A stretch of 64,000 nt of DNA. Source: Nonomuraea soli (GTDB lineage Bacteria > Actinomycetota > Actinomycetes > Streptosporangiales > Streptosporangiaceae). Under the pieces are notes generated by a model. That model searched no databases. It saw nothing but the letters and a program-made list of their open reading frames with translations, and was not told the origin of the DNA. The stretch is from positions 1,054,001 through 1,118,000 of the forward strand of contig NZ_JACDUR010000001.1 of NCBI RefSeq assembly GCF_013761175.1, in the 5' to 3' direction. The position numbers were made by a program, and so were the translations under genes. Positions 17,522-27,448 of the stretch are shown here, in pieces. Numbering within the stretch: position 1 is the stretch's first letter; each line of letters opens with the position of its first letter.

Positions 17522-18573
17522 CCAACATCATCATCGCCGGAGCCGTCGGCCTCATCCTGTCGATGCTCGGCACCCCCCTGGCGATCCGGCTGCTGAGCCG
17601 GAAGAACTACGGCCAGCAGGTCCGTGAAGACGGCGTCCAGGCCCACCTGGGCAAGAAGGGCACGCCCACCATGGGCGGCATCGTCTTCGTGCTGGCGGCG
17701 CTGCTGGCCTACGGCGCCTCCCACCTGGCGATGTGGGACCCGCCGACCGTCAGCGGCGGCCTGGTGCTCTTCCTGATGACCGGCCTGGGCCTGGTCGGCT
17801 TCCTCGACGACTTCATCAAGATCTACAAGCAGCGCAGCCTGGGCCTGCGCAGCGGCGCCAAGGCCCTGGGTCAGCTGATCGTGGGCGCGGTCTTCGCCGT
17901 CCTGGTGACCAACTTCCCCGACCCCTACGGCATCACCCCCGCCGAGACCCGCCTGTCGTTCCTGCGCGACTTCGGCCCCTCGATCGGCCTCATCGGTTTC
18001 ACCATCTGGGTCCTGATCATGATCGTCGGCTTCTCCAACGCGGTGAACCTGACCGACGGCCTCGACGGCCTGGCCTCCGGCGCGACCGCCACCGTGCTGG
18101 CCGCCTACGTGCTGATCGGCAACTGGCAGCTGCGCAACAACTGCATCGACCAGCTCGGCCCCAACTGCTACATGGTGCGCGACCCGCTCGACCTGGCGGT
18201 GGTGGCCGCCTCGGTGCTGGGCGCGCTCATCGGCTTCCTGTGGTGGAACGCCCCGCCCGCCAAGATCTTCATGGGCGACACCGGCTCGCTGGCCCTGGGC
18301 GGCGTGGTGGCCGGTCTGGCCATCTGCACCCGCACCCAGCTGCTGCTCATCATCCTCGCCGGCCTCTGCGTCATGATCACGATGTCGGTGATCATCCAGG
18401 TGGGCTTCTTCAAGATGACGGGCAAACGGGTCTTCCGCATGGCGCCGCTCCAGCACCACTTCGAGCTCAAGGGCTGGGCCGAGACCACCATCGTGGTCCG
18501 GTTCTGGCTCATCGCCGCCCTGTGGGCCGCCGTCGGCATGGGCCTGTTCTACGTGGAGTGGATGCCCAAATGA
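17518..18573 (+). CDS. mraY: Phospho-MurNAc-pentapeptide transferase MraY
   Basis: 351 residues with about ten membrane helices. Family motifs are complete: GTPTMGGIVF, FLDDFIKIYKQRSLGL with the paired Asp, NAVNLTDGLDGLASG, MGDTGSLALGG and the cytoplasmic His motif PLQHHFELKGW. It transfers phospho-MurNAc-pentapeptide to undecaprenyl phosphate at the inner membrane face, giving lipid I. The GTG start at 17518 (VTNIIIAG) overlaps murF by 4 bp, and the stop overlaps murD (ATGA). Confidence 0.97.
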   Translation: MTNIIIAGAVGLILSMLGTPLAIRLLSRKNYGQQVREDGVQAHLGKKGTPTMGGIVFVLAALLAYGASHLAMWDPPTVSGGLVLFLMTGLGLVGFLDDFIKIYKQRSLGLRSGAKALGQLIVGAVFAVLVTNFPDPYGITPAETRLSFLRDFGPSIGLIGFTIWVLIMIVGFSNAVNLTDGLDGLASGATATVLAAYVLIGNWQLRNNCIDQLGPNCYMVRDPLDLAVVAASVLGALIGFLWWNAPPAKIFMGDTGSLALGGVVAGLAICTRTQLLLIILAGLCVMITMSVIIQVGFFKMTGKRVFRMAPLQHHFELKGWAETTIVVRFWLIAALWAAVGMGLFYVEWMPK

Positions 18574-19931
18574 CCGTGACGTGCGTGGCCGGGCTCGGAG
18601 TCTCAGGCACGGCCGCCGCCCGCGCGCTGGCCGAGCGCGGCGAGCGCGTCGTGGTGGTGGAGGCACTCGACACCGACGCGCAGCGACTGGCCGCCGAGGC
18701 GCTCGAACGGCTCGGCGTCCAGGTGCGCCTGGGCAGCCAGGAGCTTCCCGTCGAGGCCTCCAGGCTGGTCACCACCGGCTGGGCGCCCCACCACCCGCTG
18801 ATCGCCGCCGCCCTGGAGCGCGGGGTCGAGGTCGTGGGCGAGGTCGAGCTGGCCTGGCGGCTGCGTGAGGGCCAGGCCGCGCCGTGGCTGGCGCTGACCG
18901 GCACCAACGGCAAGACGACCGCCGTGCGCATGCTCACCTCGATGCTGCTGGCGGCCGGCCGCAAGGCGGCCGCGGTGGGCAACGTCGGCGTGCCCGTGGT
19001 GGAGGCCGTCGGCGAGCCGTACGACGTGCTGGCCGTGGAGCTGTCGAGCTTCCAGCTCCACTACAGCGACAGCCTGGCCCCGCACGCCGCGGCGATACTC
19101 AACCTCGCGCCCGACCACCTCGACTGGCACGGGTCGATGGAGGAGTACGCCAGGGCCAAGCAGCGCATCTTCGACCGCGCCGGAGTCGTGATCTACAACG
19201 CCGACGACCCGCGGGTCGCGGCGCTGGCCGAGCCGTACCCCTCCAAGGTGGGCTTCACCCTGCAGGTGCCGCGGCCCGGCGAGGTCGGCCTGGTGGAGGA
19301 GCTGCTGGTCGACCGGGCGTTCGTCGACGACCCGCGCGAGGCGGTGGAGCTGGCCACGCTGGCCGACGTCAGGCCGTTCGCACCGCACAACGTGGCCAAC
19401 GCCCTGGCCGCCGCGGCCCTGGCCCGCTCGCTCGGCGTGCCCGCCGAGGCCGTACGCCAGGGGCTGCTCGACTTCCGCCCCGACCCGCACCGCCTGGCCC
19501 ACGTGGAACGTGTGGGCGAGGTCGACTACGTCGACGACTCCAAGGCCACCAACCCGCACGCCGCGGCGGCGGCCCTGAGCTCCTACCGCACGATCGTGTG
19601 GGTGGCGGGCGGCCAGCTCAAGGGAGCCGACGTCGACGAGCTCGTACGGCAGGCGGCCCCGCGGCTGCGCGGCGCCGTGCTGATCGGGGTCGACCGGGCC
19701 AGGATCGCCGAGGCGCTGGCGCGACACGCGCCGAATGTCCCTGTGGTCGACATCGCCGAGCGCGACACTGGGGTGATGGACCGTGTCGTCGCCGAAGCCG
19801 CCCGGCTCGCCTCCCCTGGGGACACCGTGCTGCTGGCTCCCGCGGGAGCCTCCCTTGACATGTTCGCCAACTACCCCGCGCGGGGGGAGGCCTTCGCGCG
19901 TGCCGTACGGGCGCTGAAGGCCGGCGCGTGA
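18570..19931 (+). CDS. murD: UDP-MurNAc-L-Ala:D-glutamate ligase MurD
   Basis: 453 residues. N-terminal nucleotide-binding start CVAGLGVSGTAAARALAERG, ATP loop ALTGTNGKTTAVRML, NLAPDHLDWHGSMEEYARAK and the C-terminal VDDSKATNPHAA are all MurD signatures. It adds D-Glu to UDP-MurNAc-L-Ala in the cytoplasm. It is coupled by 4-bp overlaps to mraY upstream and ftsW downstream. Confidence 0.97.
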   Translation: MTVTCVAGLGVSGTAAARALAERGERVVVVEALDTDAQRLAAEALERLGVQVRLGSQELPVEASRLVTTGWAPHHPLIAAALERGVEVVGEVELAWRLREGQAAPWLALTGTNGKTTAVRMLTSMLLAAGRKAAAVGNVGVPVVEAVGEPYDVLAVELSSFQLHYSDSLAPHAAAILNLAPDHLDWHGSMEEYARAKQRIFDRAGVVIYNADDPRVAALAEPYPSKVGFTLQVPRPGEVGLVEELLVDRAFVDDPREAVELATLADVRPFAPHNVANALAAAALARSLGVPAEAVRQGLLDFRPDPHRLAHVERVGEVDYVDDSKATNPHAAAAALSSYRTIVWVAGGQLKGADVDELVRQAAPRLRGAVLIGVDRARIAEALARHAPNVPVVDIAERDTGVMDRVVAEAARLASPGDTVLLAPAGASLDMFANYPARGEAFARAVRALKAGA

Positions 19932-21199
19932 CCACCACCAGCGGCGCCGGCGAGCGCGCGCGGCGCGCGCAGGAGGAGGGCCCGGTCAGCTGGGGCCGCG
20001 AGCAGTTCGGCGTGCTGCGCGACCTGCTCGACCGGCCGCTGACCAGCTACTACCTGATCATCGGCTGCAGCTCGCTGCTGCTGGCGCTGGGCCTGATGAT
20101 GGTCCTGTCGGCCTCCAGCATCGAGGCGCTGCAGCTGACCGGCAGCCCGTTCTCGTGGTTCATCAAGCAGTCGTTCTCGGCCGCGCTCGGCCTGCTGCTG
20201 ATGTGGCTGTGCTCGCGGCTGCCGCACAAGTTCTTCAAGTGGGCGGGCTACCCGCTCATGGCGCTGTCGATCCTGGCCCTGGTCATGGTGCTGTTCATCG
20301 GCTCGTCCGAGTTGGGCGCGCAGCGCTGGATCTACATCGGCTCGCTGACCATCCAGCCGTCGGAGCCGGCCAAGCTGGGCCTGGCGCTCTGGGGCGCCGA
20401 CATCCTCGCGCGGCGGGCCAGGATGGGGCGCATCGAATGGCGCCAGCTGCTGCTGCCGCTCCTGCCCGGCGTGGCGCTGCTGGCCGTGCTGGTCATGCTC
20501 GGGCGCGACCTGGGCACCACCCTGGTGCTGATGATGATCTTCCTGGCGCTGCTGTGGGTGGTGGGCGCCCCGATCAAGCTCTTCGGCGGCATCCTGTCGG
20601 TGGTGGTCTTCGCCGCGCTGGTCATGATCTGGGTGGAGCCGTACCGCCTCGACCGCATCACCTCGTTCCTGGCGCCGTGGGACGACCCGCAGGGCGACGG
20701 CTACCAGGCCGTCCAGGGCCAGATCGCGATGGGCTCCGGCGGCTGGTTCGGCCTGGGCCTGGGCGCCAGCCGCCAGAAGTGGAACTGGCTGCCCCACGGC
20801 GAGAGCGACTTCATCTTCTCGATCCTGGGCGAGGAGCTCGGCCTCATGGGCACCCTGGCCGTGGTCGCGCTCTTCGGCCTGCTGGGCTACGCGGGCCTTC
20901 GCGTGGCCTCGCGCACCACCGATCCGTTCATCCGGCTGTCGTCCGCCGCGGTGGTGGCGTGGATAGCGGGACAAGCCATCGTGAACATGGGCGCCGTCAT
21001 CGGTATCCTGCCCATCACCGGCATCCCGTTGCCTTTGGTGTCCTATGGTGGTTCCGCCCTGTTGCCCACCCTCGCCGCGCTTGGCATGTTGTTGTCGTTC
21101 GCCAAACGCGAGCCGGGGGCGCGCGAGGCGCTGGCCGCTCGTGGCCCTGGGCCGCTGGTCCGGGCTCTAAGCTGGCTGGGACTTCAACGAAGGGGCTGA
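19928..21199 (+). CDS. ftsW: Septal peptidoglycan polymerase FtsW (SEDS family)
   Basis: 423 residues with a 35-residue cytoplasmic head and about ten membrane helices. SEDS signatures are visible: WIYIGSLTIQPSEPAKLGLALWGAD, LGRDLGTTLVL, GWFGLGLGASRQKWNWLPHGESDFIFSILGEELGL (read in pieces), and LPITGIPLPLVSYGGSAL. SEDS proteins polymerise lipid II into glycan strands; FtsW works with the FtsI encoded upstream. GTG 19928 overlaps the murD stop; murG starts 4 bp after the stop. Confidence 0.96.
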   Translation: MTTTSGAGERARRAQEEGPVSWGREQFGVLRDLLDRPLTSYYLIIGCSSLLLALGLMMVLSASSIEALQLTGSPFSWFIKQSFSAALGLLLMWLCSRLPHKFFKWAGYPLMALSILALVMVLFIGSSELGAQRWIYIGSLTIQPSEPAKLGLALWGADILARRARMGRIEWRQLLLPLLPGVALLAVLVMLGRDLGTTLVLMMIFLALLWVVGAPIKLFGGILSVVVFAALVMIWVEPYRLDRITSFLAPWDDPQGDGYQAVQGQIAMGSGGWFGLGLGASRQKWNWLPHGESDFIFSILGEELGLMGTLAVVALFGLLGYAGLRVASRTTDPFIRLSSAAVVAWIAGQAIVNMGAVIGILPITGIPLPLVSYGGSALLPTLAALGMLLSFAKREPGAREALAARGPGPLVRALSWLGLQRRG

Positions 21200-21203
21200 C
21201 CAC

Positions 21204-22274
21204 ATGAGGGTGGTGCTCGCGGGCGGCGGTACGGCCGGCCATATCGAGCCCGCGCTCGCCCTCGCCGAGGCCATGCGCAGGCTCGACCCGTCGACCTCGA
21301 TCACATGCCTGGGCACCGAGCGAGGCCTGGAGACCAGGCTGGTTCCCGCACGCGGCTACGACCTGCAGCTCATCCCCGCGGTGCCGCTGCCGCGCACGCT
21401 GACCCCGGCGTTGCTCAGCATGCCGGGCCGCCTGTCGGGCGCGATCAACGCCGCCGCCGCGGTGCTCGACAAGGTGCGGGCCGACGCCCTGGTCGGGTTC
21501 GGCGGCTACGTGGCCGCCCCCGCCTACCTCGCCGCCAAGCGGCGCGGCATCCCGATCATCGTGCACGAGGCCAACCCCCGGCCGGGGCTGGCCAACCGGC
21601 TGGGAGCACGCTACGCCGCACACATCTTCAGCGGCCACCCCGAGTGCTCCCTGCCCAAGGCCGACTACATCGGCACTCCGCTGCGCGGCCAGATCGCCTC
21701 TTTGGAGCGTTTCTCCATGGGCGACAAAGCCCGCTCCTGGTTCGGCCTGCAGACCGACCGGCCGACTCTGCTGGTCTTCGGCGGCTCCCAGGGCGCCCGC
21801 TCGCTCAACCACGCCGCGCTGGCCGCCGCGCCCACGCTGCGCAGGGCGGGCGTGCAGGTGCTCCACATGCTCGGCCCCAAGAACACCCTCGACGAGGAGC
21901 CGCCGCCCGGCGATCCGCAGTACGTCGTGCTGCCCTACGTCGACCGCATGGAGCTGGCCTACGCCGCCGCCGACCTGGCCCTGTGCCGCGCCGGGGCGCT
22001 GACCTGCGCCGAGCTGACCGCGGTGGGCCTGCCCGCCGCCTACGTGCCGCTGCCGATCGGCAACGGCGAGCAGCGCATCAACGCGGCGACGATCGAGCGG
22101 GGCGGCGGGGGCCTCATGATCGACGATTCCGACCTGACACCTGATTGGATCATCCAGAACGTGCTGCCCATCCTTCGTGACCCCAACAGGGTCGCCGCCA
22201 TGTCGGAGGCCGCCTCGGCCCTGGGACGCAAGGACGCCGACGTCGTCCTGGCCAGGAAGGTGCTCTCTCTATGA
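21204..22274 (+). CDS. murG: Lipid II synthase MurG (UDP-GlcNAc transferase)
   Basis: 356 residues, GT28 family. Motifs: VLAGGGTAGHIEPALALAEA near the start, FGGYVAAPAYLAAK, HEANPRPGLANRLGA, FGGSQGARSLN and CRAGALTCAELTAVGLPA. It transfers GlcNAc onto lipid I to give lipid II on the cytoplasmic face of the membrane. ATG 21204 has AAGGGG about 8 bases upstream. The stop overlaps the murC start (ATGA). Confidence 0.97.
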   Translation: MRVVLAGGGTAGHIEPALALAEAMRRLDPSTSITCLGTERGLETRLVPARGYDLQLIPAVPLPRTLTPALLSMPGRLSGAINAAAAVLDKVRADALVGFGGYVAAPAYLAAKRRGIPIIVHEANPRPGLANRLGARYAAHIFSGHPECSLPKADYIGTPLRGQIASLERFSMGDKARSWFGLQTDRPTLLVFGGSQGARSLNHAALAAAPTLRRAGVQVLHMLGPKNTLDEEPPPGDPQYVVLPYVDRMELAYAAADLALCRAGALTCAELTAVGLPAAYVPLPIGNGEQRINAATIERGGGGLMIDDSDLTPDWIIQNVLPILRDPNRVAAMSEAASALGRKDADVVLARKVLSL

Positions 22275-23659
22275 GTCTGGTGAAACTGGTCGACCCCGTC
22301 GCGGCCGAGGAGCTCGGGCGGGTGCACTTCATCGGCATCGGCGGCGCCGGCATGTCCGGCATCGCCCGCATCCTGCTCAAGCGGGGCGTGAAGGTCTCCG
22401 GCAGCGACGCGCGCGGCTCCGACATGGTCGCCGAGCTGCGTGAGCTCGGCGCGGTCGTGCACATCGGCCACGCCGCCTCCCACATCAGGGACATCGACAC
22501 CGTCGTGGTCTCCACCGCCATCCGCGACTCCAACCCCGAGCTGGGCGAGGCGCTCAAGCAGGGGCTGCGGGTCATCCCGCGCGCCGCCGCGCTCGCCTCG
22601 GTGATGGCCGGGCGCACCGGCGTGGCGGTCGCGGGCACGCACGGCAAGACCACCACGACCTCGATGCTCACCGTGGCGCTGCAGAAGTGCGGCGCCGACC
22701 CGTCCTACTGCGTGGGCGGCCAGCTGGTCACCACCGGCCTGGGCGCCGACGAGGGCAGCGGCGGGGTCTTCGTGGCCGAGGCCGACGAGAGCGACGGCTC
22801 CTTCCTCATGCTCGCCCCGGAGATCGCCGTGGTGACCAACGTGGAGCCCGACCACCTCGACAACTACGGCGACGAGCGCGCCTACCGCGCGAGCTTCGAC
22901 CGCTTCGCCCAGCGGGTCGGCGGCGTCCTGGTGCTGTGCGCCGACGACCCCGGCGCGATGGCGCTGGCCTCGCGCACCTCCGCGCGCGTGGTGACGTACG
23001 GCGTCGCGCAGGGCGCCGACTACCAGGTGGCCGACGTGCGCCCCGACGGCTTCGGCGTGGTCTTCACGGTCACGGGCCGGGGCGAGGTCCGCCTGGCCGT
23101 ACCCGGCGCCCACAACGCGCTCAACGCCACCGCGGTCATCGCCGTGGCCGAGGCCCTGGGCCGGCCCTTCGACGACGTCAAGGCGGGTCTGGCGGCCTTC
23201 ACCGGCGCCAAGCGCCGCATGGAGGCCAAGGGCGAGGCGGGCGGCGTGGCCGTCTTCGACAGCTATGCCCACCACCCGACCGAGCTCGCCACCGACCTGC
23301 GGGCCGCGCGCGACGTGGTCGCCTCCTACTCCGGCGACGGGCGCGTCATCGCGATCTTCCAGCCGCACCTGTACTCCCGTACCCGCTTCTTCGCCGACGA
23401 GTTCGGCACCGCGCTCGGCCTGGCCGACGAGGCGGTCGTGCTCGACGTGTACGGCGCGCGCGAAGATCCCGAGCCCGGCGTGTCCGGCGCCATGGTCGCC
23501 TCGCGCATCCCGCACGAGCGCGTCACCTACGTGCCCGACAAGACGGCGGTGCCGCGTGTCGTGGCCGATCTGGCCCGGCCGGGTGACATCGTGCTGACCA
23601 TGGGCGCGGGCGACGTCACGGAGCTGGGCCCGCTGATCGTGCGGGAACTGGGCGCCTGA
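22271..23659 (+). CDS. murC: UDP-N-acetylmuramate:L-alanine ligase MurC
   Basis: 462 residues. FIGIGGAGMSGIARILL, ATP loop AGTHGKTTTTSML, DEGSGGVFVAEADESDGS, DNYGDERAYRASF and FQPHLYSRTRFFADEF are family signatures. It adds the first amino acid to UDP-MurNAc. It follows murG with a 4-bp overlap and is separated from ftsQ by 33 bp. Confidence 0.97.
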   Translation: MSLVKLVDPVAAEELGRVHFIGIGGAGMSGIARILLKRGVKVSGSDARGSDMVAELRELGAVVHIGHAASHIRDIDTVVVSTAIRDSNPELGEALKQGLRVIPRAAALASVMAGRTGVAVAGTHGKTTTTSMLTVALQKCGADPSYCVGGQLVTTGLGADEGSGGVFVAEADESDGSFLMLAPEIAVVTNVEPDHLDNYGDERAYRASFDRFAQRVGGVLVLCADDPGAMALASRTSARVVTYGVAQGADYQVADVRPDGFGVVFTVTGRGEVRLAVPGAHNALNATAVIAVAEALGRPFDDVKAGLAAFTGAKRRMEAKGEAGGVAVFDSYAHHPTELATDLRAARDVVASYSGDGRVIAIFQPHLYSRTRFFADEFGTALGLADEAVVLDVYGAREDPEPGVSGAMVASRIPHERVTYVPDKTAVPRVVADLARPGDIVLTMGAGDVTELGPLIVRELGA

Positions 23660-23692
23660 CCGGGTGGCCCGCCGCGGGGAGGGGGTCGCCGG

Positions 23693-24355
23693 GTGAGAGC
23701 GCGCACGCTGTTGATCGTGTTGCTGACCGCCTGCGTGGTGGGCAGCGCGGCATGGCTGGTCTTCGGCTCGCCGGTGCTCGGCGTGCGTTCGGTGGCGATC
23801 GTGGGAAATCTCACAGTCGCCACCGACGAGATCAGGCGCCGCGCCGCCGTGCCCGAGCTGCAGCCGCTGGCCACGGTCGACCTGGCGGGGGTGGAGGGCA
23901 GGGTCATGGAGATCCGCAAGCTCGCCGCCGTCGAGGTGAGCCGGTCCTGGCCCAGCACGCTGACGATCGAGGTGGTCGAGCGGGAGCCGGTCGCGGTCGT
24001 GCCGGTCAACGGCAAGGCCGCGCTGATCGACCGCGAGGGCGTGGTGACGGAGATCAGAGACGTCGCCCCGCCGCGGCTGCCGGTGCTCAAGCTCGACCGG
24101 CCGGGCCCGGCGGACCCGGCGACACGCGCCGCGCTGCTGGTGGTCAACTCGCTTCCGCCGGATCTGGCGCGGCAGGTCGACCAGATCAGGGCGACCTCCG
24201 CCGACGGCGTCTCGCTCCTGCTCGCCGACGGGCGTCAGGTGGTCTGGGGCGCCCCCGACCAGGCAGAGGCCAAGATCCGGGTGCTCGGCACGCTCCTGGC
24301 CAAGAAGGCCAGGATCTACGACGTGAGCTCGCCGGACGTCGTCACCGTGAAATAG
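23693..24355 (+). CDS. ftsQ: Cell division protein FtsQ (DivIB)
   Basis: 220 residues. A very short cytoplasmic head, one membrane helix (about 5-25), a POTRA domain (VLGVRSVAIVGNLTVATDEIRRRA) and a beta domain (WPSTLTIEVVEREPVAVV). It is shorter than many actinobacterial FtsQ proteins, which usually have long cytoplasmic heads. FtsQ links early and late divisome proteins in the periplasm-equivalent space. GTG 23693 follows GGGGAGGGGG. A 194-bp gap with the ftsZ promoter follows. Confidence 0.93.
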   Translation: MRARTLLIVLLTACVVGSAAWLVFGSPVLGVRSVAIVGNLTVATDEIRRRAAVPELQPLATVDLAGVEGRVMEIRKLAAVEVSRSWPSTLTIEVVEREPVAVVPVNGKAALIDREGVVTEIRDVAPPRLPVLKLDRPGPADPATRAALLVVNSLPPDLARQVDQIRATSADGVSLLLADGRQVVWGAPDQAEAKIRVLGTLLAKKARIYDVSSPDVVTVK

Positions 24356-24403
24356 GACAGGCGGACCGTGCGCGACACGCCGAGGCGCTTGCGGCGGGGT
24401 TAG

Positions 24404-24432
24404 TTGACCCGCCCGGAGGGGGCCCCTACTGT
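24404..24432 (+). promoter_or_regulatory. ftsZ promoter
   Basis: TTGACC (24404-24409), 17 bp, TACTGT (24427-24432) is a good sigma-70/HrdB-type promoter in the gap between ftsQ and ftsZ, about 118 bp before the ftsZ start. A second TTGACA at 24450-24455 has no good partner -10. ftsZ of other actinomycetes also has its own promoters in this gap, which fits a need for extra FtsZ. Confidence 0.65.
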
Positions 24433-24465
24433 CCGTATCGACCCTCAGGTTGACATAAATCTGAA

Positions 24466-24484
24466 TCTCAACTTGAGGTTGAGA
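24466..24484 (+). promoter_or_regulatory. Inverted repeat in the ftsZ leader
   Basis: TCTCAAC (24466-24472), 5 bases, GTTGAGA (24478-24484): a perfect 7-bp inverted repeat in an AT-richer stretch downstream of the ftsZ promoter. It could be an operator or an mRNA hairpin; nothing identifies its partner. Confidence 0.4.
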
Positions 24485-24549
24485 GTTTGACCCGCGGAAA
24501 TCATTCCGCACCCGAAATGGCAAGTCAACGAGCGGAAAGGCCCCTCGTC

Positions 24550-26043
24550 GTGGCAGCACCGCAGAACTACCTCGCGGTCATCAAGGTCGTCGGCATTGGC
24601 GGCGGCGGAGTGAACGCCGTTAACCGGATGATCGAGGAGGGACTCAAGGGCGTCGAGTTCATCGCCATCAATACCGACGCCCAGGCGCTGCTGATGAGTG
24701 ACGCCGATGTCAAGCTGGACGTGGGTCGCGAACTGACCCGCGGCCTGGGCGCCGGGGCCAACCCGGAAGTGGGCCGCAAGGCGGCCGAAGACCATCGTGA
24801 GGAGATCGAGGAGGTCCTCAAGGGGGCCGACATGGTCTTCGTCACGGCGGGCGAGGGTGGCGGCACCGGCACGGGCGGCGCGCCCGTCGTGGCCAACATC
24901 GCGCGCTCGCTGGGCGCGCTGACGATCGGTGTGGTCACCAGGCCCTTCAGCTTCGAGGGCCGTCGCAGGGCCATGCAGGCCGAGGCCGGCATAGAGACGC
25001 TGCGCGACGAAGTCGACACCTTGATCGTGATCCCGAACGACCGGTTGCTGTCGATCTCCGACCGGCAGGTCAGCGTCCTCGACGCCTTCAAGGCCGCCGA
25101 CCAGGTGCTGCTCTCCGGTGTCCAGGGCATCACCGACCTGATCACCACGCCCGGCCTGATCAACCTCGACTTCGCCGACGTCAAGTCGGTCATGTCGGGC
25201 GCGGGGTCGGCGCTGATGGGAATAGGGCATGCGCGCGGTGACGACCGTTCCGTGGCAGCCGCCGAGATGGCCGTCTCCAGCCCGCTGCTGGAAGCCTCCA
25301 TCGACGGTGCCCACGGCGTCCTGCTGTCGATCGCGGGCGGCTCCGACCTGGGCCTGTTCGAGATCAACGAGGCGGCGCAGCTGGTCTCCAACGCGGCCGC
25401 GCCCGACGCCAACATCATCTTCGGCACGGTCATCGACGACGCCCTGGGCGACGAGGTGCGCGTCACCGTCATCGCCGCCGGCTTCGACGAGGTCAAGCCG
25501 CTGCCGAAGGAGGCGCCCAAGCCGCAGGCCCGTCCTGCCGCCGCCGCGCCGGTGCGCCCGACCGTGAAGGCCGAGCCGCCGCGACCGGAGCCGACGCGCC
25601 CCGAGCCGGTGCGCTCGGAGCGTCCCGACTACCGCAGCGAGCCGGCCCGCACCGAGTACCAGCCGCGCGCCGACTACCCGACGCAGCGGCCCGAGTCGCG
25701 TGCCGACTACCAGGCTTCGCGTCCCGAGCCCGCTCCCGCTCGCCAGGAGTACCAGGCGCCGCGTCCCGAGCCGGTTCGCCCCGAGCCGGTGCGCCCGGTC
25801 GAGAGCGTGACCCCGGCTCCCGCGCCCCAGCCCGCTCCGCAGTCGGCTCCCCAGGCGTCCGCCCCGGCCGCCGAGCCCGCCGCCGAGACGCCCGCCGCTC
25901 CGGTCTCCATCCCGAAGCCGGCGCCCGAGCCCGCCAACGCGCCCACGCCCATCACCTCGCGGCTGAACGAGCCGGGCAAGCGGCGGCCGGTGGTGTTCGA
26001 GGAGCAGGAAGAAGAGCTTGACGTCCCCGACTTCCTCAAGTGA
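24550..26043 (+). CDS. ftsZ: Cell division GTPase FtsZ
   Basis: 497 residues. The N-terminus [19 protein letters not shown] and the tubulin signature GGGTGTGG are typical of actinobacterial FtsZ. The GTPase core ends near residue 320, then a roughly 165-residue linker rich in Pro, Glu and Arg with repeated [12 protein letters not shown] words leads to the conserved C-terminal peptide DVPDFLK that binds SepF and other partners. FtsZ polymerises into the cytokinetic ring. GTG 24550 was chosen over the in-frame TTG 24487 because it matches the family N-terminus and has GGAAAGG about 9 bases upstream. Confidence 0.97.
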   Translation: MAAPQNYLAVIKVVGIGGGGVNAVNRMIEEGLKGVEFIAINTDAQALLMSDADVKLDVGRELTRGLGAGANPEVGRKAAEDHREEIEEVLKGADMVFVTAGEGGGTGTGGAPVVANIARSLGALTIGVVTRPFSFEGRRRAMQAEAGIETLRDEVDTLIVIPNDRLLSISDRQVSVLDAFKAADQVLLSGVQGITDLITTPGLINLDFADVKSVMSGAGSALMGIGHARGDDRSVAAAEMAVSSPLLEASIDGAHGVLLSIAGGSDLGLFEINEAAQLVSNAAAPDANIIFGTVIDDALGDEVRVTVIAAGFDEVKPLPKEAPKPQARPAAAAPVRPTVKAEPPRPEPTRPEPVRSERPDYRSEPARTEYQPRADYPTQRPESRADYQASRPEPAPARQEYQAPRPEPVRPEPVRPVESVTPAPAPQPAPQSAPQASAPAAEPAAETPAAPVSIPKPAPEPANAPTPITSRLNEPGKRRPVVFEEQEEELDVPDFLK

Positions 26044-26761
26044 TCTGAGCCGCCGCGACGAGATCGCCGCCAACCTGGCGGCGGTTGAGGAGCGGATCGA
26101 GCAGGCCTGCCGAGAGGCGGGCCGCGCCCGTTCCGAGATCACCCTGATCGCGGTGACGAAGACCCGTCCCGCCGCCGATGTCCGGATCCTGTCCGAGCTC
26201 GGGGTGCGCGACGTGGGGGAGAACCGCGACCAGGAGGCGGCCGGCAAGGCGAGCGAATGCGCCGAGCTGCCGCTGACCTGGCATTTCATCGGTCAGTTGC
26301 AGACCAACAAGGTGCGCTCGGTCGCCGGATACGCCGACGTGGTGCACTCGGTCGACCGCCCGCGCCTGGTCTCCGCGCTCGGCCGCGAAGCGGTGCGGGC
26401 GGGCAGACGGATCGGCTGCCTGATCCAGGTGGACCTCGACCCCTCCGAGGGACCGGCCGACGGCCCGGGGGAGCGCGGTGGCGTACGGCCGGACGGCGTG
26501 CTCGATCTGGCGGCGCTCGTCGCGGAGGCCGAAGGGCTGAGGCTCGACGGCATCATGGCCGTGGCCCCGCTGGAGGCGGATCCCGGCCCGGCCTTCGCCC
26601 GGCTCGCCGAGGTGGCGGAAGCCGTCCGGAAGGTACATCCCTCGGCCACCACGGTCTCGGCCGGAATGAGCGGGGATTTGTCCCAGGCTGTGGCACATGG
26701 TGCGACACACGTGCGGGTTGGTACGGCGTTGCTCGGCCGTCGCAAGCCCTTCGTCAGGTAA
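26018..26761 (+). CDS. ylmE: PLP-binding protein YlmE/YggS (PLP homeostasis family)
   Basis: 247 residues in the alanine-racemase-like barrel fold. Pyridoxal phosphate Lys48 lies in [12 protein letters not shown]; other signatures are [28 protein letters not shown] and [25 protein letters not shown]. The family helps maintain vitamin B6 and amino-acid balance and has no known enzyme reaction. The TTG start at 26018 overlaps the end of ftsZ by 26 bp, with AGGAAGAAGAG just upstream. In many actinomycetes a pgeF (YlmD) gene lies between ftsZ and this gene; here it is absent. Confidence 0.93.
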   Translation: MTSPTSSSDLSRRDEIAANLAAVEERIEQACREAGRARSEITLIAVTKTRPAADVRILSELGVRDVGENRDQEAAGKASECAELPLTWHFIGQLQTNKVRSVAGYADVVHSVDRPRLVSALGREAVRAGRRIGCLIQVDLDPSEGPADGPGERGGVRPDGVLDLAALVAEAEGLRLDGIMAVAPLEADPGPAFARLAEVAEAVRKVHPSATTVSAGMSGDLSQAVAHGATHVRVGTALLGRRKPFVR

Positions 26762-26772
26762 TGTCCCTTCAC

Positions 26773-26790
26773 GCGGGCCGGGTGGCCCGC
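26773..26790 (+). terminator. Intercistronic hairpin before sepF
   Basis: GCGGGCC, loop GGGT, GGCCCGC: a perfect 7-bp stem 11 bp after ylmE, in a 130-bp gap before sepF. It lacks a T-run, so it may be a weak terminator or an mRNA-processing or stability element inside the operon. Confidence 0.4.
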
Positions 26791-26891
26791 ACAAGCGGTG
26801 GGCTCCAAGGGGGGTAAGGCTGGGGAGTGGTCCCGAGCGGACCAGGCCCCTAACACCGCCTCTGGACCGACAGCAGGAGGACGACGGAACG

Positions 26892-27386
26892 ATGGCCGGC
26901 GCGATGCGCAAGATGGCGGTCTACCTCGGTCTCGTCGAAGACGACCGCTACGAGAGGTACGAGACCTACGAATACGGCTATGAGGACGAGCCGTCCCGAA
27001 CCGGCGAGGATCGGGCGGTGGTCACGCAGGAGCCGGAGGAGGACTCCCAGGCTGGGGTCCCCGCTCCCAGGCCCGCCACGACCGTCCTGGAGCGTCGTAC
27101 GACCGATCTGGCGCGCATCACGACCCTCCACCCGCGCACCTACAACGAGGCACGGACCATCGGTGAGCACTTCCGCGAGGGCACCCCGGTCATCATGAAC
27201 CTGACCGAAATGGTCGACTCCGACGCAAAGCGGCTGGTTGATTTCGCAGCAGGTCTGGTCTTTGGCCTACATGGCACGATTGAACGTGTTACCAACAAGG
27301 TGTTCCTGTTGTCCCCTGCCAATGTCGAGGTGACCGCCGAGGACAAGGCCCGAATCGCGGAACGCGGATTCTTCAACCAGAGTTAG
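26892..27386 (+). CDS. sepF: Cell division protein SepF
   Basis: 164 residues. An N-terminal amphipathic helix ([14 protein letters not shown]) suited to membrane binding, an acidic Tyr-rich linker (residues 18-60), then the SepF core ([58 protein letters not shown]). SepF anchors FtsZ to the membrane in bacteria lacking FtsA, which is not encoded here. ATG 26892 follows AGGAGG. Confidence 0.96.
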   Translation: MAGAMRKMAVYLGLVEDDRYERYETYEYGYEDEPSRTGEDRAVVTQEPEEDSQAGVPAPRPATTVLERRTTDLARITTLHPRTYNEARTIGEHFREGTPVIMNLTEMVDSDAKRLVDFAAGLVFGLHGTIERVTNKVFLLSPANVEVTAEDKARIAERGFFNQS

Positions 27387-27448
27387 AGTCTCTGTATGTC
27401 ATCACCCTCGACCCGAGGGCAGTTCGATGGAGGAGGCGCGGCCGACCC

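Noticed and set aside
24487..24549. TTG start for FtsZ 21 codons upstream
   Set aside because: It lacks a ribosome site and family similarity. GTG 24550 gives the conserved [12 protein letters not shown] start.
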